Origin: Chionoecetes opilio
Lineage: Eukaryota > Arthropoda > Malacostraca > Decapoda > Majidae
Direction of reading: 5' to 3'
NCBI GenBank assembly: GCA_016584305.1
Contig: JACEEZ010011781.1
Span: forward strand, 62,501-126,500
DNA: 64,000 nucleotides
The notes under the pieces: generated by a model
The model's database searches: none
What the model was told of the DNA's origin: nothing
What the model saw: only the letters and a program-made list of their open reading frames with translations
Program-made: the position numbers and the translations under genes
Shown: positions 11,839-20,199 of the stretch, in pieces
How the letters are laid out: every line of letters starts with the position of its first letter
Numbering within the stretch: the first letter of the stretch is position 1

Positions 11839-12640
11839 CTTTGTAGTGTGTGCATGTTCAGGTTTTTCAAATAGGCATATTTTGAAAATAATTATTAAAG
11901 ACCAATTTTTGCTCAGCTGTTAATATTGTGCAATAACATAATGAGATTTTTGCTCAAAAATTGTTAGCTGTTTTATAGCAAACATTTATGTTTCGTTTTA
12001 AGTGTTAACGAACATCAATGGAAGTATTATTCTATAATATCCATATTATGTAATATTTATATATTTTCCAGTGCATTGTACCAATGTAGTCTTCATTGTT
12101 TTCCAGCTTTATCTCTGTGCATTTTTAGTGCCTTATACTGAACAATGATTGCAAGGCTACCATGTTTTGCCACGGTACATTGTGAAAGGAGGTTTAATAA
12201 CGGGGAGGCTGCTTGATGCCTCTTATTAAACCTCCTTTCACAATATACCGGAGCAAAACATAGTAGCTTTGCAATCATTGTTCAGTATAAGGCACTAAAA
12301 ATCCACAGGGATATAACACTGGCAAACAATTAAGATTCTACATCGGCACGATACTGGAAGAAGCGGCATGGTTACAATACCCATAATCGTCCCATTATAT
12401 AAAATTAATCTGACTACTGAAGTGGCCCAATACTGGAGAAATAATTATGGTCCAATATTGGGCACATAATCGGCCCGCTTTATAAAATTAATTGGGCCGC
12501 TGCCTGCCTGCCACGGTGCATGCGGATAACTTAAATAAATCGAACCAGTACTGGCAGCCGCATTTAAAGATGTCGACCCAATACAATAAACTCCGGATTG
12601 CCGATGCTGGCCCGGTATCATCCCGTAATGTCGATGTTTG
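11838..12640. other. No gene recognised, includes a foldback
   Basis: AT-rich sequence surrounds the hairpin at 12116-12307. 12330-12640 has several short internal repeats around AATAAT..GGCCC but no coding signal. Confidence 0.5.
12116..12307. mobile_element. Foldback (hairpin) element, 192 bp
   Basis: Two arms of about 85 bp are near-perfect reverse complements. The left arm holds TTTAGTGCCTTATACTGAAC, the right arm its complement ending near 12300, with a ~20-bp loop around 12200-12222. Transcribed, it would form a long hairpin. No target duplication is obvious. Confidence 0.75.
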
Positions 12641-13250
12641 CTGGTACCTGAGAATGAAGGATCAACTAAAAAGTGGCGGCAACTCTACCAACACCTGAGA
12701 ATGAAGGATCAACTAAAAAGTGGCGGCAACTCTACCAACACCTGAGAATGAAGGATCAACTAAAAAGTGGCGGCAACTCTACCAACACCTGAGAATGAAG
12801 GAGCAACTAAAAAGTGGCGGCAACTCTACCAACACCTGAGAATGAAGGAGCAACTAAAAAGTGGCGGCAACTCTACCAACACCTGAGAATGAAGGAGCAA
12901 CTAAAAAGTGGCAGCAACTCTACCAACACCTGAGAATGAAGGAGCAACTAAAAAGTGGCGGCAACTCTACCAACACCTGAGAATGAAGGAGCAACTAAAA
13001 AGTGGCGGCAACTCTACCAACACCTGAGAATGAAGGAGCAACTAAAAAAAGTGTCGGCAACTCTACCAACACCTGAGAATGAAGGAGCAACTAAAAAGTG
13101 GCGGCAACTCTATCAACACCTGAGAATGCTGGAGCAACTAAAAAGTGGCGGCAACTCTACCAACACCTGAGAATGAAGGATCAACTAAAAAGTGGCGGCA
13201 ACTCTACCAACACCTGAGAATGCTAGAGCAACTAATAAGTGGCAGCAACC
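12641..13250. repeat. 47-bp minisatellite, array 2
   Basis: About thirteen copies of the unit also found at 6862-7406, here mostly with CACCTGAGAATGAAGG, so the two arrays have homogenised separately. The array ends at 13250, where CAGTGGCGGCTCGTG, a typical MITE end, begins; no matching right end was found. Confidence 0.95.
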
Positions 13251-13512
13251 AGTGGCGGCTCGTGATAAAATAAAAGGGGGGACTGCAGCTTCACACAACA
13301 GTAGGATACATAAATTTTACCTATCTCAGGTATGAGTTGTAGTTGATGTTCCACGGATTTCAGGGCATGGTAGTAGTGGTGGTGGTAGTATTGGCAGTAG
13401 AGGGGATGGCTGAGGTGGTGATGGTAGAATTACAGTATTACTTGAAAATAAAGTCAGTACTGCTTGATTTTGCCGCCATCCGCCGTCACTATGCACGCAC
13501 ACTATGCAAATT

Positions 13513-13904
13513 ACCATTCACCACCCTATTTGTGAACCAGTTTTTCCCTATTTCTTATTAAATCTACGCTTTTCCAGTTTGAATCCGTTACTTCTTGTTC
13601 TACCCTGGTTAATAGCCGTAAGAACTTTTCCTACCTCTCCTTTATTAAATCCCTTTATCCACTTGAAAACTTCTATCAGATCGCCCCTTACTCTGCGTCT
13701 CTCGAGTGTAATTTTAATAACTTCAATCTCTTCTCATAACTAAAGTTACGCATCCCTTGAATTATTTTGGTCCTCCTTCTCTGCACTGATTCTAACAGAC
13801 CTATATCCATCCTGTAATATGGAGACCAAAACTGAACCGCATAGTCTAGGTGAGGCCTGACTAGAGCCAGATAAAACTTTAGAATAACTTCCGCTCTTCT
13901 ACTT
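13513..13904 (-). mobile_element. CR1-like LINE RT C-terminal fragment
   Basis: The minus strand reads through FYLALVRPHLDYAVQFWSP, then ESVQRRRTKIIQGM, and after a frame break the RGDLIEVFKWIKG and NGFKLEKRRF blocks: the thumb and C-terminal region of a CR1/L2-type reverse transcriptase. It lacks the 3' tail and abuts the end of the 13905-14849 frame, which it probably truncates. Confidence 0.85.
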
Positions 13905-14849
13905 TTAACACTTCTGGTAATGAGCCATCAGCGAGAGGAGGACACATTCTGAGTGTGCGAACCATGCTCCTGTCCGCACGTAGAAGGTCACAGCTGTTTG
14001 GACCTTCTTGGGCTGCGACCTCATCACTCTGAGCTGCATGAGAATGTGCTTGGGGCCGTCCTCTAGTCTGTGGTGAACCTTGATGTCGTAGTAGAGTTTG
14101 AAGTACACCTGCAGGCAGTACTTGACTAGGATTTCCAGGGTGTTCAGTTCTTTGCCAGTCAGTCTATGCTTTCTGGTCCACATGTACACGAGCGACTGGG
14201 CTGTGGTGAGCCATCTGGAGTGGGACACCTTGCCACACTTGATCTGCAGCTCGGACGGGAGAACGCCCCGCTTCACAGCCTGGACCAGCTGGTAGGAGAC
14301 CTGCTGGTCAGTGGACATGTTGACCAGGATATACTCCGGTATCTCCGTGAGATCTTCACCGCCTGGCACTCCTCTGAACTCTGCGTTGTACTGCATCTCA
14401 TTCACGCTGGACAGCAGACTGCACACTGGACCCATGAAGCCAGTGTCAGATGAAGTAGGCCCGTCGATGCTGGTGATAAGGTGGCGCAGGGGCAACTCGT
14501 TTGTGTGCAACACGCATATACTCCAGAAGAGCTTGCGTCCCAGCATCTTCTCCAAATGGGCGTGAGTACCACCCTTCCACCCCGTGTTGGCCCTAGTTGA
14601 GTCACCTTGCAGTACGATCAGTGAGTCGGTGGAGTCGTATGTCACCAACAGATCATAGAGAGCCTGAGCCACCTTGAACGCAAGCTTCTCAGGTGGCACC
14701 GGCTCCTCTGGTACAAAGTGCCAAAGGTACCTTCCAGATGGCTCCTCTGTCACTGACACATGCTCCTCCCTGATCAACCTTGGGTGCAATTTCCCATAGC
14801 TGTCGGGCACCATCGCCCTGGTCTTGTCCTTCCTCCCATCGTAACCCAA
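13905..14849 (-). CDS. Uncharacterised transposon-like arthropod protein, partial
   Basis: An intact 314-codon frame, GC-rich unlike its surroundings. Recognisable blocks in order are LGYDGRKDKTR (start), IVLQGDSTRANTGWKGG near residue 90, CVLHTNELPLRHLI near 130, DGPTSS near 147, KVSHSRWLTTAQ near 230, and FYVRTGAWFAHSECVLLSL at the end. I recall similar predicted proteins as large families in arthropods and other invertebrates, without assigned function. The GDS..N, H and RW blocks with high copy number suggest an RNase H-fold, hAT-like transposase or a relic, but this is inference. Upstream in-frame sequence (VGLG) suggests that the N terminus is truncated, and the C terminus meets a CR1 fragment at 13904. 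It may be a pseudogene despite lacking internal stops. Confidence 0.6.
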   Translation of the reverse strand: MGYDGRKDKTRAMVPDSYGKLHPRLIREEHVSVTEEPSGRYLWHFVPEEPVPPEKLAFKVAQALYDLLVTYDSTDSLIVLQGDSTRANTGWKGGTHAHLEKMLGRKLFWSICVLHTNELPLRHLITSIDGPTSSDTGFMGPVCSLLSSVNEMQYNAEFRGVPGGEDLTEIPEYILVNMSTDQQVSYQLVQAVKRGVLPSELQIKCGKVSHSRWLTTAQSLVYMWTRKHRLTGKELNTLEILVKYCLQVYFKLYYDIKVHHRLEDGPKHILMQLRVMRSQPKKVQTAVTFYVRTGAWFAHSECVLLSLMAHYQKC

Positions 14850-15533
14850 TCCAACTATTTTGGTACCCTGGTTAGGGTATGCCGTATGACAAAAATTCTT
14901 TTTCTCAACTTTGGCATGCCAATTTCCTATGTAAAATGGAATTCTAAGACGATTTTATCAATTTCCATTTTTGCATTTGAGCAATTCTTACTATGCAAAA
15001 TCGCACTTTAAGCTATGTTTTGCATATAAATATAAAAGTCCATTTTTGCATAGCAAGAAGTGCTCAAACCAAAAAGTTGAAGAGGACAAACCACCTTTAA
15101 AATTCAATTGTACATAAAAAAACACCCTGCCAAATTCAAATAATCTATATTTCACTTTTCATTGGACCTACGGCGGACCCTGACGGACACTGCAATTACC
15201 CACTTAGTCCGCTACATCGAGGGGCGAGTGTACATATTTTCAACTTTTCCGACATAATTAATTTCTCGTTCCCCAACTTTCTTCCCCAGAAATACTTCAT
15301 TCTGTGTCCCTCCTCATAACCATTGCTCTCAGGTAATGCCACATTATTGCTGTCATTTACTTCAACCTTTCATCATTCTCCTGTTGCCTTTCTGGACATC
15401 AACACTTGGCTCTTTGCCCCTAGGTTTCTGGGTGCAAGTTAAGTTAAGTTAAAGTTAAGTTGACAGGTAATTCCACCATAAATCCAGGTAAATCCTGATT
15501 AATTAATTTAGTGTAAATTGAGGTTAATCCAGA
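14850..15533. other. No gene recognised
   Basis: Ordinary AT-rich sequence. No exon, MITE ends or arrays are seen until the 22-bp minisatellite. Confidence 0.5.
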
Positions 15534-15784
15534 GTAAATCCATCGTGAACCCAGCATAAATCCATCGTGAACCCAGCATAAATCCATCGTGAACCCAGCA
15601 TAAATCCATCGTGAACCCAGCATAAATCCATCGTGAACCCAGCATAAATCCATCGTGAACCCAGCATAAATCCATCGTGAACCCAGCATAAATCCATCGT
15701 GAACCCAGCATAAATCCATCGTGAACCCAGCATAAATCTATCGTGAACCCAGCATAAATCCATCGTGAACCCAGCATAAATCCA
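15534..15784. repeat. 22-bp minisatellite
   Basis: About eleven nearly identical copies of ATAAATCCATCGTGAACCCA plus GC. The reverse-strand frames made of MDLCWVHDGFMLGSRWIYAGF-like repeats are artefacts. Confidence 0.95.
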
Positions 15785-16169
15785 GCATTAAACTAGGTAA
15801 ATCTAGCATAAATCCCGTTACTTTTCATCTAAATAACTCCAACGAAAGCTTAACAATCAATCATCTCCTACAAATATTTTAGGTTAAAATTGTTTGTATA
15901 TATCTGTATCAAAAAATCTATTCTGTGAACACACCCGAAATTCAGCCTTATTCATGCTAGTCTTAGGGATTATTTTCTTAACCAATAAACAAACCTTCAT
16001 AAAACCTTCACATAATTCATAGCATATTTAAAACTTACTTTTTTTCTTGATCGCTTATTTCCTATTGAACAATATTCCTGTATTTTTCTTTTAGTTTAAG
16101 TATCTGCCATTTCTTGGGTACCATTTTGCATGTGTGGGGAAAAAAACCTTCATTAGGAAACATATCCTA

Positions 16170-16381
16170 TTAACCCCTTGAGGCCCAGAACGTAATTTCT
16201 ATCGTAATTTTGGTACTATTAGACGATTTTTAGTAAATATCAGCAATGTTTTACAGATATGACCTGTTTAGTATCCTTGTCCACTAACTAATTTGGTTTA
16301 TTTAGTTACTTTTTGTAATTTTATGGCTCGACAACATACAATTTTTCATAGCAAAGGAAAAATCTGGGCGTGAAGGATTAA
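16170..16381. mobile_element. TTAA piggyBac-like MITE, copy A
   Basis: Starts TTAACCCCTTGAGGCCCAG and ends CTGGGCGTGAAGGATTAA, giving imperfect inverted ends inside a TTAA duplication, 212 bp. TTAA targets and CCCT-type ends are the hallmark of piggyBac-family elements. No coding sequence. The interior includes AGTATCCTTGTCCACTAACT, diagnostic of the family. Confidence 0.75.
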
Positions 16382-16482
16382 CCATCATTAGATATTTGTG
16401 GATGACACACTGTGGGTAATTAACTTTAAAACCTGGTTACTTTCACTCAAACTAGAAAAAATCTTCATTAGGAACATATCTA

Positions 16483-16674
16483 TTACCTGAGGCCAGAACG
16501 TATTTCTATCGTAATTGGATATGACGATTTTAGTAATATCAGCATGTTCAGATATACGTTTAGTATCCTTGTCCACTAACTAATTTGGTTTATTTAGTTA
16601 CTTTTTGTAATTTTATGGCTCGACAACATACAATTTTTCATAGCAAAGGAAAAATCTGGGCGTGAAGAGGTTAA
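16483..16674. mobile_element. TTAA piggyBac-like MITE, copy B (homopolymer-compressed)
   Basis: Same element as copy A within the tandem duplication. The left end reads TTACCTGAGGCCAGAACG instead of TTAACCCCTTGAGGCCC, with runs shortened by one or more bases. Confidence 0.75.
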
Positions 16675-16852
16675 CCATCAATTAGATAGTTTGTGGATGA
16701 CACACTGTGGGTGATTAACTTAAATCTTGGTTACTTTCACTCAAAGCTAGAAATTACATGGAAGTCTGCACAATGATAATGGTTTAAAACAGCAGTTCTT
16801 ACCCTAGTGAGTGTGGGAATTACCTAGGGGGGCTTGAGCCAAGAGGAAAACA

Positions 16853-17072
16853 TTAACCCCTTCACGCCCAGATCTTTCCTTTGCTATAAAAAATTATGTT
16901 GTCGAGCCATAAAATTAAGAAAAGTCACTTAATCGTAATAAAAGTCCAAATTAGTTAGTGGACAAGGATACTAAACAGGTCATAGCTATAAAATATTGCG
17001 TATAGTCACTGAAAATCGTCTAATGGCACCCAAATTACAATGGAAATTACGTTCTGGGCCTCAAGGGGTTAA
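16853..17072. mobile_element. TTAA piggyBac-like MITE, copy C (reverse)
   Basis: Full-length inverted copy from TTAACCCCTTCACGCCCAG to CTGGGCCTCAAGGGGTTAA, 220 bp. Confidence 0.8.
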
Positions 17073-17124
17073 GAACTGCCAAGTATTTCATTAAACGTTA
17101 TCTAACTAAATCTGCTTGGAGGTA

Positions 17125-17606
17125 CAGGTTGAAGTTCCCAAACTCGGCATCCCAAGACTCGGCAACACCCAAAACTCGGCTATGGTTCCGGATTTTCCAA
17201 AACACGGCAGAACACCCAAAACCCGGCGCGTAGTTGCCGGGTCGGCCGCTGGGTGCCACCACACTAGGCCGCTTGGTTTCTCCCGCCGATTTGTTTGTTG
17301 TTATTGTTCAGTGGTGTTGTGACTGTAGAGTTGTGTACACTGTTATTTTGTGTACTTCTACAGGTCTGTTATTGGTATTATGGCTCCCAAACGTCCAGGA
17401 ACACCTACTGGTGCAAGTGAAAAGAAAAGGAAGAACAATGTGTTAACTCTTTCTGAGAAAATTGACTTTTTGAAGAAGTTGGATTTTTTTTATGTGATTT
17501 TCATGCTTTTTTTCCCCTTAATATATCTACGTTCTAAAAGTCGGAAAATTCCATTACTCGGCTCGGCGCTGGTCCCGAGGTTGCCGAGTTTGGGAACTTC
17601 AACCTG
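17125..17606 (+). mobile_element. Internally deleted Tigger/pogo element 1
   Basis: Ends CAGGTTGAAGTTCCCAAACT and its reverse complement, flanked by TA on both sides. The CAGGTTGA start and TA target are those of Tigger-type pogo elements of the Tc1/mariner superfamily. It contains the start of a transposase at 17380. A paralogous repeat at 32398-32520 shows the same flanks without the insertion (GGGTATATAAAAG), which supports these boundaries. Confidence 0.85.
17380..17490 (+). pseudogene. Tigger-like transposase N-terminal stub
   Basis: The ATG at 17380 opens MAPKRPGTPTGASEKKRK, then VLTLSEKIDFLKKLD, the start of the CENP-B/Tigger N-terminal helix-turn-helix that binds the element's ends. 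Homology stops at about residue 37, where the internal deletion joins sequence near the right end. The rest of the domain and the DDE catalytic region are absent. Confidence 0.75.
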
Positions 17607-17758
17607 TATATGCAAGGTGTTTATGAATAATTATGTGCACAATAAGTTAAAAACACACTTTTTTTCAGTTTTACTTTCTGATTCAGGATTATTTTGAAAT
17701 ATCTTGGTTGAAGAAGTGAAGTGCTGGTAAAAAAGTTAAGAAAGTGGATTAGGATCTG

Positions 17759-17972
17759 TTAACCCCTTGAGGCCCAGAACGTAATTTCCATTGTAATTTG
17801 TGTACCATTAGACAATTTGTAGTGAATATAAGCAATGTTTTATAGATATGACCTATTTAGTATCCTTGTCCACTAACTACTTTGGTATATTCAGTGACTT
17901 TTCGTAGTTGTATGGCTCGACAACATACAATTTTTGATAGCAAAGGAAAGATCTGGGCGTGAAGAGGTTCAA
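17759..17972. mobile_element. TTAA piggyBac-like MITE, copy D
   Basis: Starts TTAACCCCTTGAGGCCCAG and ends CTGGGCGTGAAGAGGTTCAA. The right TTAA is mutated to TTCAA. Confidence 0.75.
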
Positions 17973-18160
17973 TTGGTTCAACGGTTCTCAACAGTTCATT
18001 GCCTATAAGACACACATGAAAAATTATAAATAAATACATTATCTAAAAATTCTAAATGGTTGCATAAGTAAACAAATGTAACAAAATAAGATCAGTTTCA
18101 AGACATGACAAGACAACAGCCGCTAAGAACACTCTGAGCTTTACCACATCTGAAACACTT

Positions 18161-18162
<2 letters not shown>

Positions 18163-18216
<54 letters not shown>

Positions 18217-18223
18217 AGAAGAG

Positions 18224-18258
<35 letters not shown>

Positions 18259-18287
18259 TGACATGGGGTGTTAGATTTAGGCAAAGG

Positions 18288-18386
<99 letters not shown>

Positions 18387-18387
18387 T
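18163..18387. repeat. (GA)n microsatellite
   Basis: Long GA runs with a short non-repeat interruption around 18258-18290. Confidence 0.9.
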
Positions 18388-18742
18388 AGAGGGTAGTTTT
18401 AATTAGGGGGTTATTGGGGTGAAGGGAGGGGTGTTTATGGTGGGGGTAAAGGGGTGTAGGGTGGGGGGGGATCCGAGAATTAACTGGGAATGAAAAATAT
18501 ACATACGTTATCAACACATTCTGACAAAACACTTAAAAAACAAACTAATACCTTTACAGAAACTAACATTTGGAGGCTAACCAATATTCTAGTCGTGAAA
18601 CTTCATACATATATACGTACACACATCTTTTCTCTCAAAGGAAACACAACATGAAAATATACTCTTTTCTTTTTTACTCGTGAAACTTCATGAAGTACCA
18701 CCATCTATAGTCTTCATTTGGTGACTTTCAATTTTTGTACTA

Positions 18743-19185
18743 CAGGTTGAAGTTCCCAAACTCGGCAACCTCGGGACCAGCGCCGAGCCGAGTAATGGAA
18801 TTTTCCGACTTTTAGAACGTAGATATATTAAGGGGAAAAAAAGCATCCAACTTCTTCAAAAGGTCAATTTTCTCAGAAATAGTTAACACATTGTTCTTCC
18901 TTTTCTTTTCACTTGCACCAGTAGGTGTTCCTGGACGTTTGGGAGCCATAATACCAATAACAGACCTGTAGAAGTACACAAAATAACAGTGTACACAACT
19001 CTACAGTCACAACAAACAAATTGGCGGGAGAAACTAAGCGGCCTAGTGTGGTGGCACCCAGCGGCCGACCCAGCAACTACGCGCCGGGTTTTGGGTGTTC
19101 TGCCGTGTTTTGGAAAATCTGGAACCACAGCCGAGTTTTGGGTGTTGCCGAGTCTTGGGATGCCGAGTTTGGGAACTTCAACCTG
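18743..19185 (-). mobile_element. Internally deleted Tigger/pogo element 2
   Basis: An inverted relative of the 17125 element with the same CAGGTTGAAGTTCCC termini and flanking TA on both sides, 443 bp. The transposase start lies around 18949 on the minus strand, and the stub is slightly more deleted than in copy 1. The two copies are about 1.1 kb apart in opposite orientation. Confidence 0.85.
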
Positions 19186-19261
19186 TACTTATGAAACTTC
19201 ATATATAAATTTATTCATATATGATACACAAAAAAAGAAACACAACGCACTTAAAAAACAC

Positions 19262-19318
19262 TTATTGAAACACATATACTTTACTCAAAACTCCATATCA
19301 CTTTCTATATACATATTT
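19262..19318 (-). repeat. Degenerate copy of the ZNHIT6 stop-codon region
   Basis: ATTGAAACAC, then ACTCCATATCACTT, match the last codons, stop and first 3' bases of ZNHIT6 exon 3 at 19735-19780 with scattered differences. The adjoining AAAGAAACACAACGCAC matches AAAGAAACACGAAGCAC at 19702. The gene end was therefore copied downstream; a further relic may start near 18595. Confidence 0.6.
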
Positions 19319-19375
19319 GGGAACTAACTTTTGGTGATTTTTCAATAATTTTTAGTCGTGAAACTTCATATAGTA

Positions 19376-19679
19376 CAGTCAAACCTCTCGTATTCGGACC
19401 CTCATTATTCGGACTTTGACATTATTCGGACCTCCTTCTTTTATTTTTATTTATTTATTATTATTTTATTTTTTTATAGGGGTCAAAATTTCCTAGCCTA
19501 GATTTTTTTTTTTTATTTGCTTTTTTTTTTTTTTTAGGGGTTGAACTTTCCTAGTCTAGATTTTTTTTTTTTTTTTACCTATCGAAATACCCCCATATAT
19601 AATCCCCCCATTATTCGGATCCTTGCATTACTCGGACCACTCCTTGGCCCAATTAGTCCGAATATGAGAGGTTTTACTG
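19376..19679. mobile_element. TA-flanked MITE, Tc1/mariner-pogo type
   Basis: Left TA then CAGTCAAACCTCTCGTATTC. The right end, reversed, is CAGTAAAACCTCTCATATTC. The CAGT-AAACCTC ends are common among pogo/mariner MITEs. The right flank is CA instead of TA. The interior is T-rich with repeated ATTCGGAC. Confidence 0.7.
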
Positions 19680-19731
19680 CACATACATACACTTTCTTGT
19701 GCAAAAGAAACACGAAGCACATCAAATACCC

Positions 19732-19737
19732 TTTATT
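19732..19737 (-). promoter_or_regulatory. Possible poly(A) signal of ZNHIT6
   Basis: AATAAA on the minus strand 15 bp after the ZNHIT6 stop. If used, the 3' UTR would be unusually short; another AATAAA lies in the MITE near 19450. Confidence 0.3.
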
Positions 19738-19751
19738 GAAACACTAACACT

Positions 19752-20199
19752 TCACTCAGACTCCATATCACTTCCTGCATTAAAAAACCGCAACCCCTCC
19801 TTCCCCTGCTCCTCCTTCCCTTCCCCCTCCCCAAACAAATCATCATGTCCATCAACATCCTGATAATCCAAATACGAATACATGTGGTCCCTCAGAATAA
19901 CAAACAACACTGGGTACTCCGTGATCGACTTATTAGCGAAATTCACCTTAAGGCTCTTCCGTAACTCGAGCTCCTTAAAAACAATGCCAGTCTCCGGTAC
20001 GTCTGTCTTCATCAACACACAAATCCGGCTGTAGGAAGCAGAGTGGTAGTAGGCAAGTTTTTCATTGTTTTCTGGGCTGAGTTCGTTCTTTCTTGGGTTC
20101 ATGTATCTAGCCAGGAGTTTGGATAGGGAGGTGTTTTCTTCCACGCTTCTGTCTATGAGGGTCACGTCTGCTTGTTGGAATACCCATTTTATGTGCCAT
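19752..20199 (-). CDS. ZNHIT6: ZNHIT6 exon 3 (C-terminal)
   Basis: Acceptor TTACAG before 20199. An AG carried from exon 2 plus A makes Arg, then WHIKWVFQQADVTLIDRS. It continues with ICVLMKTD and SITEYPVLFVIL, matching the conserved C-terminal domain. The tail is acidic and Gly/Glu-rich, ending with TGA at 19752-19754. Confidence 0.88.

Larger units (their letters stand above)
16140..16760. repeat. ~300-bp tandem duplication carrying two MITE copies
   Basis: 16140-16440 is repeated at 16441-16760, both with a TTAA MITE followed by GTGGATGACACACTGTGGGT. The second copy has lost single bases at many short homopolymers in its first half (16480-16560). Confidence 0.85.

Noticed and set aside
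15444..15777. MDLCWVHDGFMLGS repeat protein
   Set aside because: Artefact of the 22-bp minisatellite.
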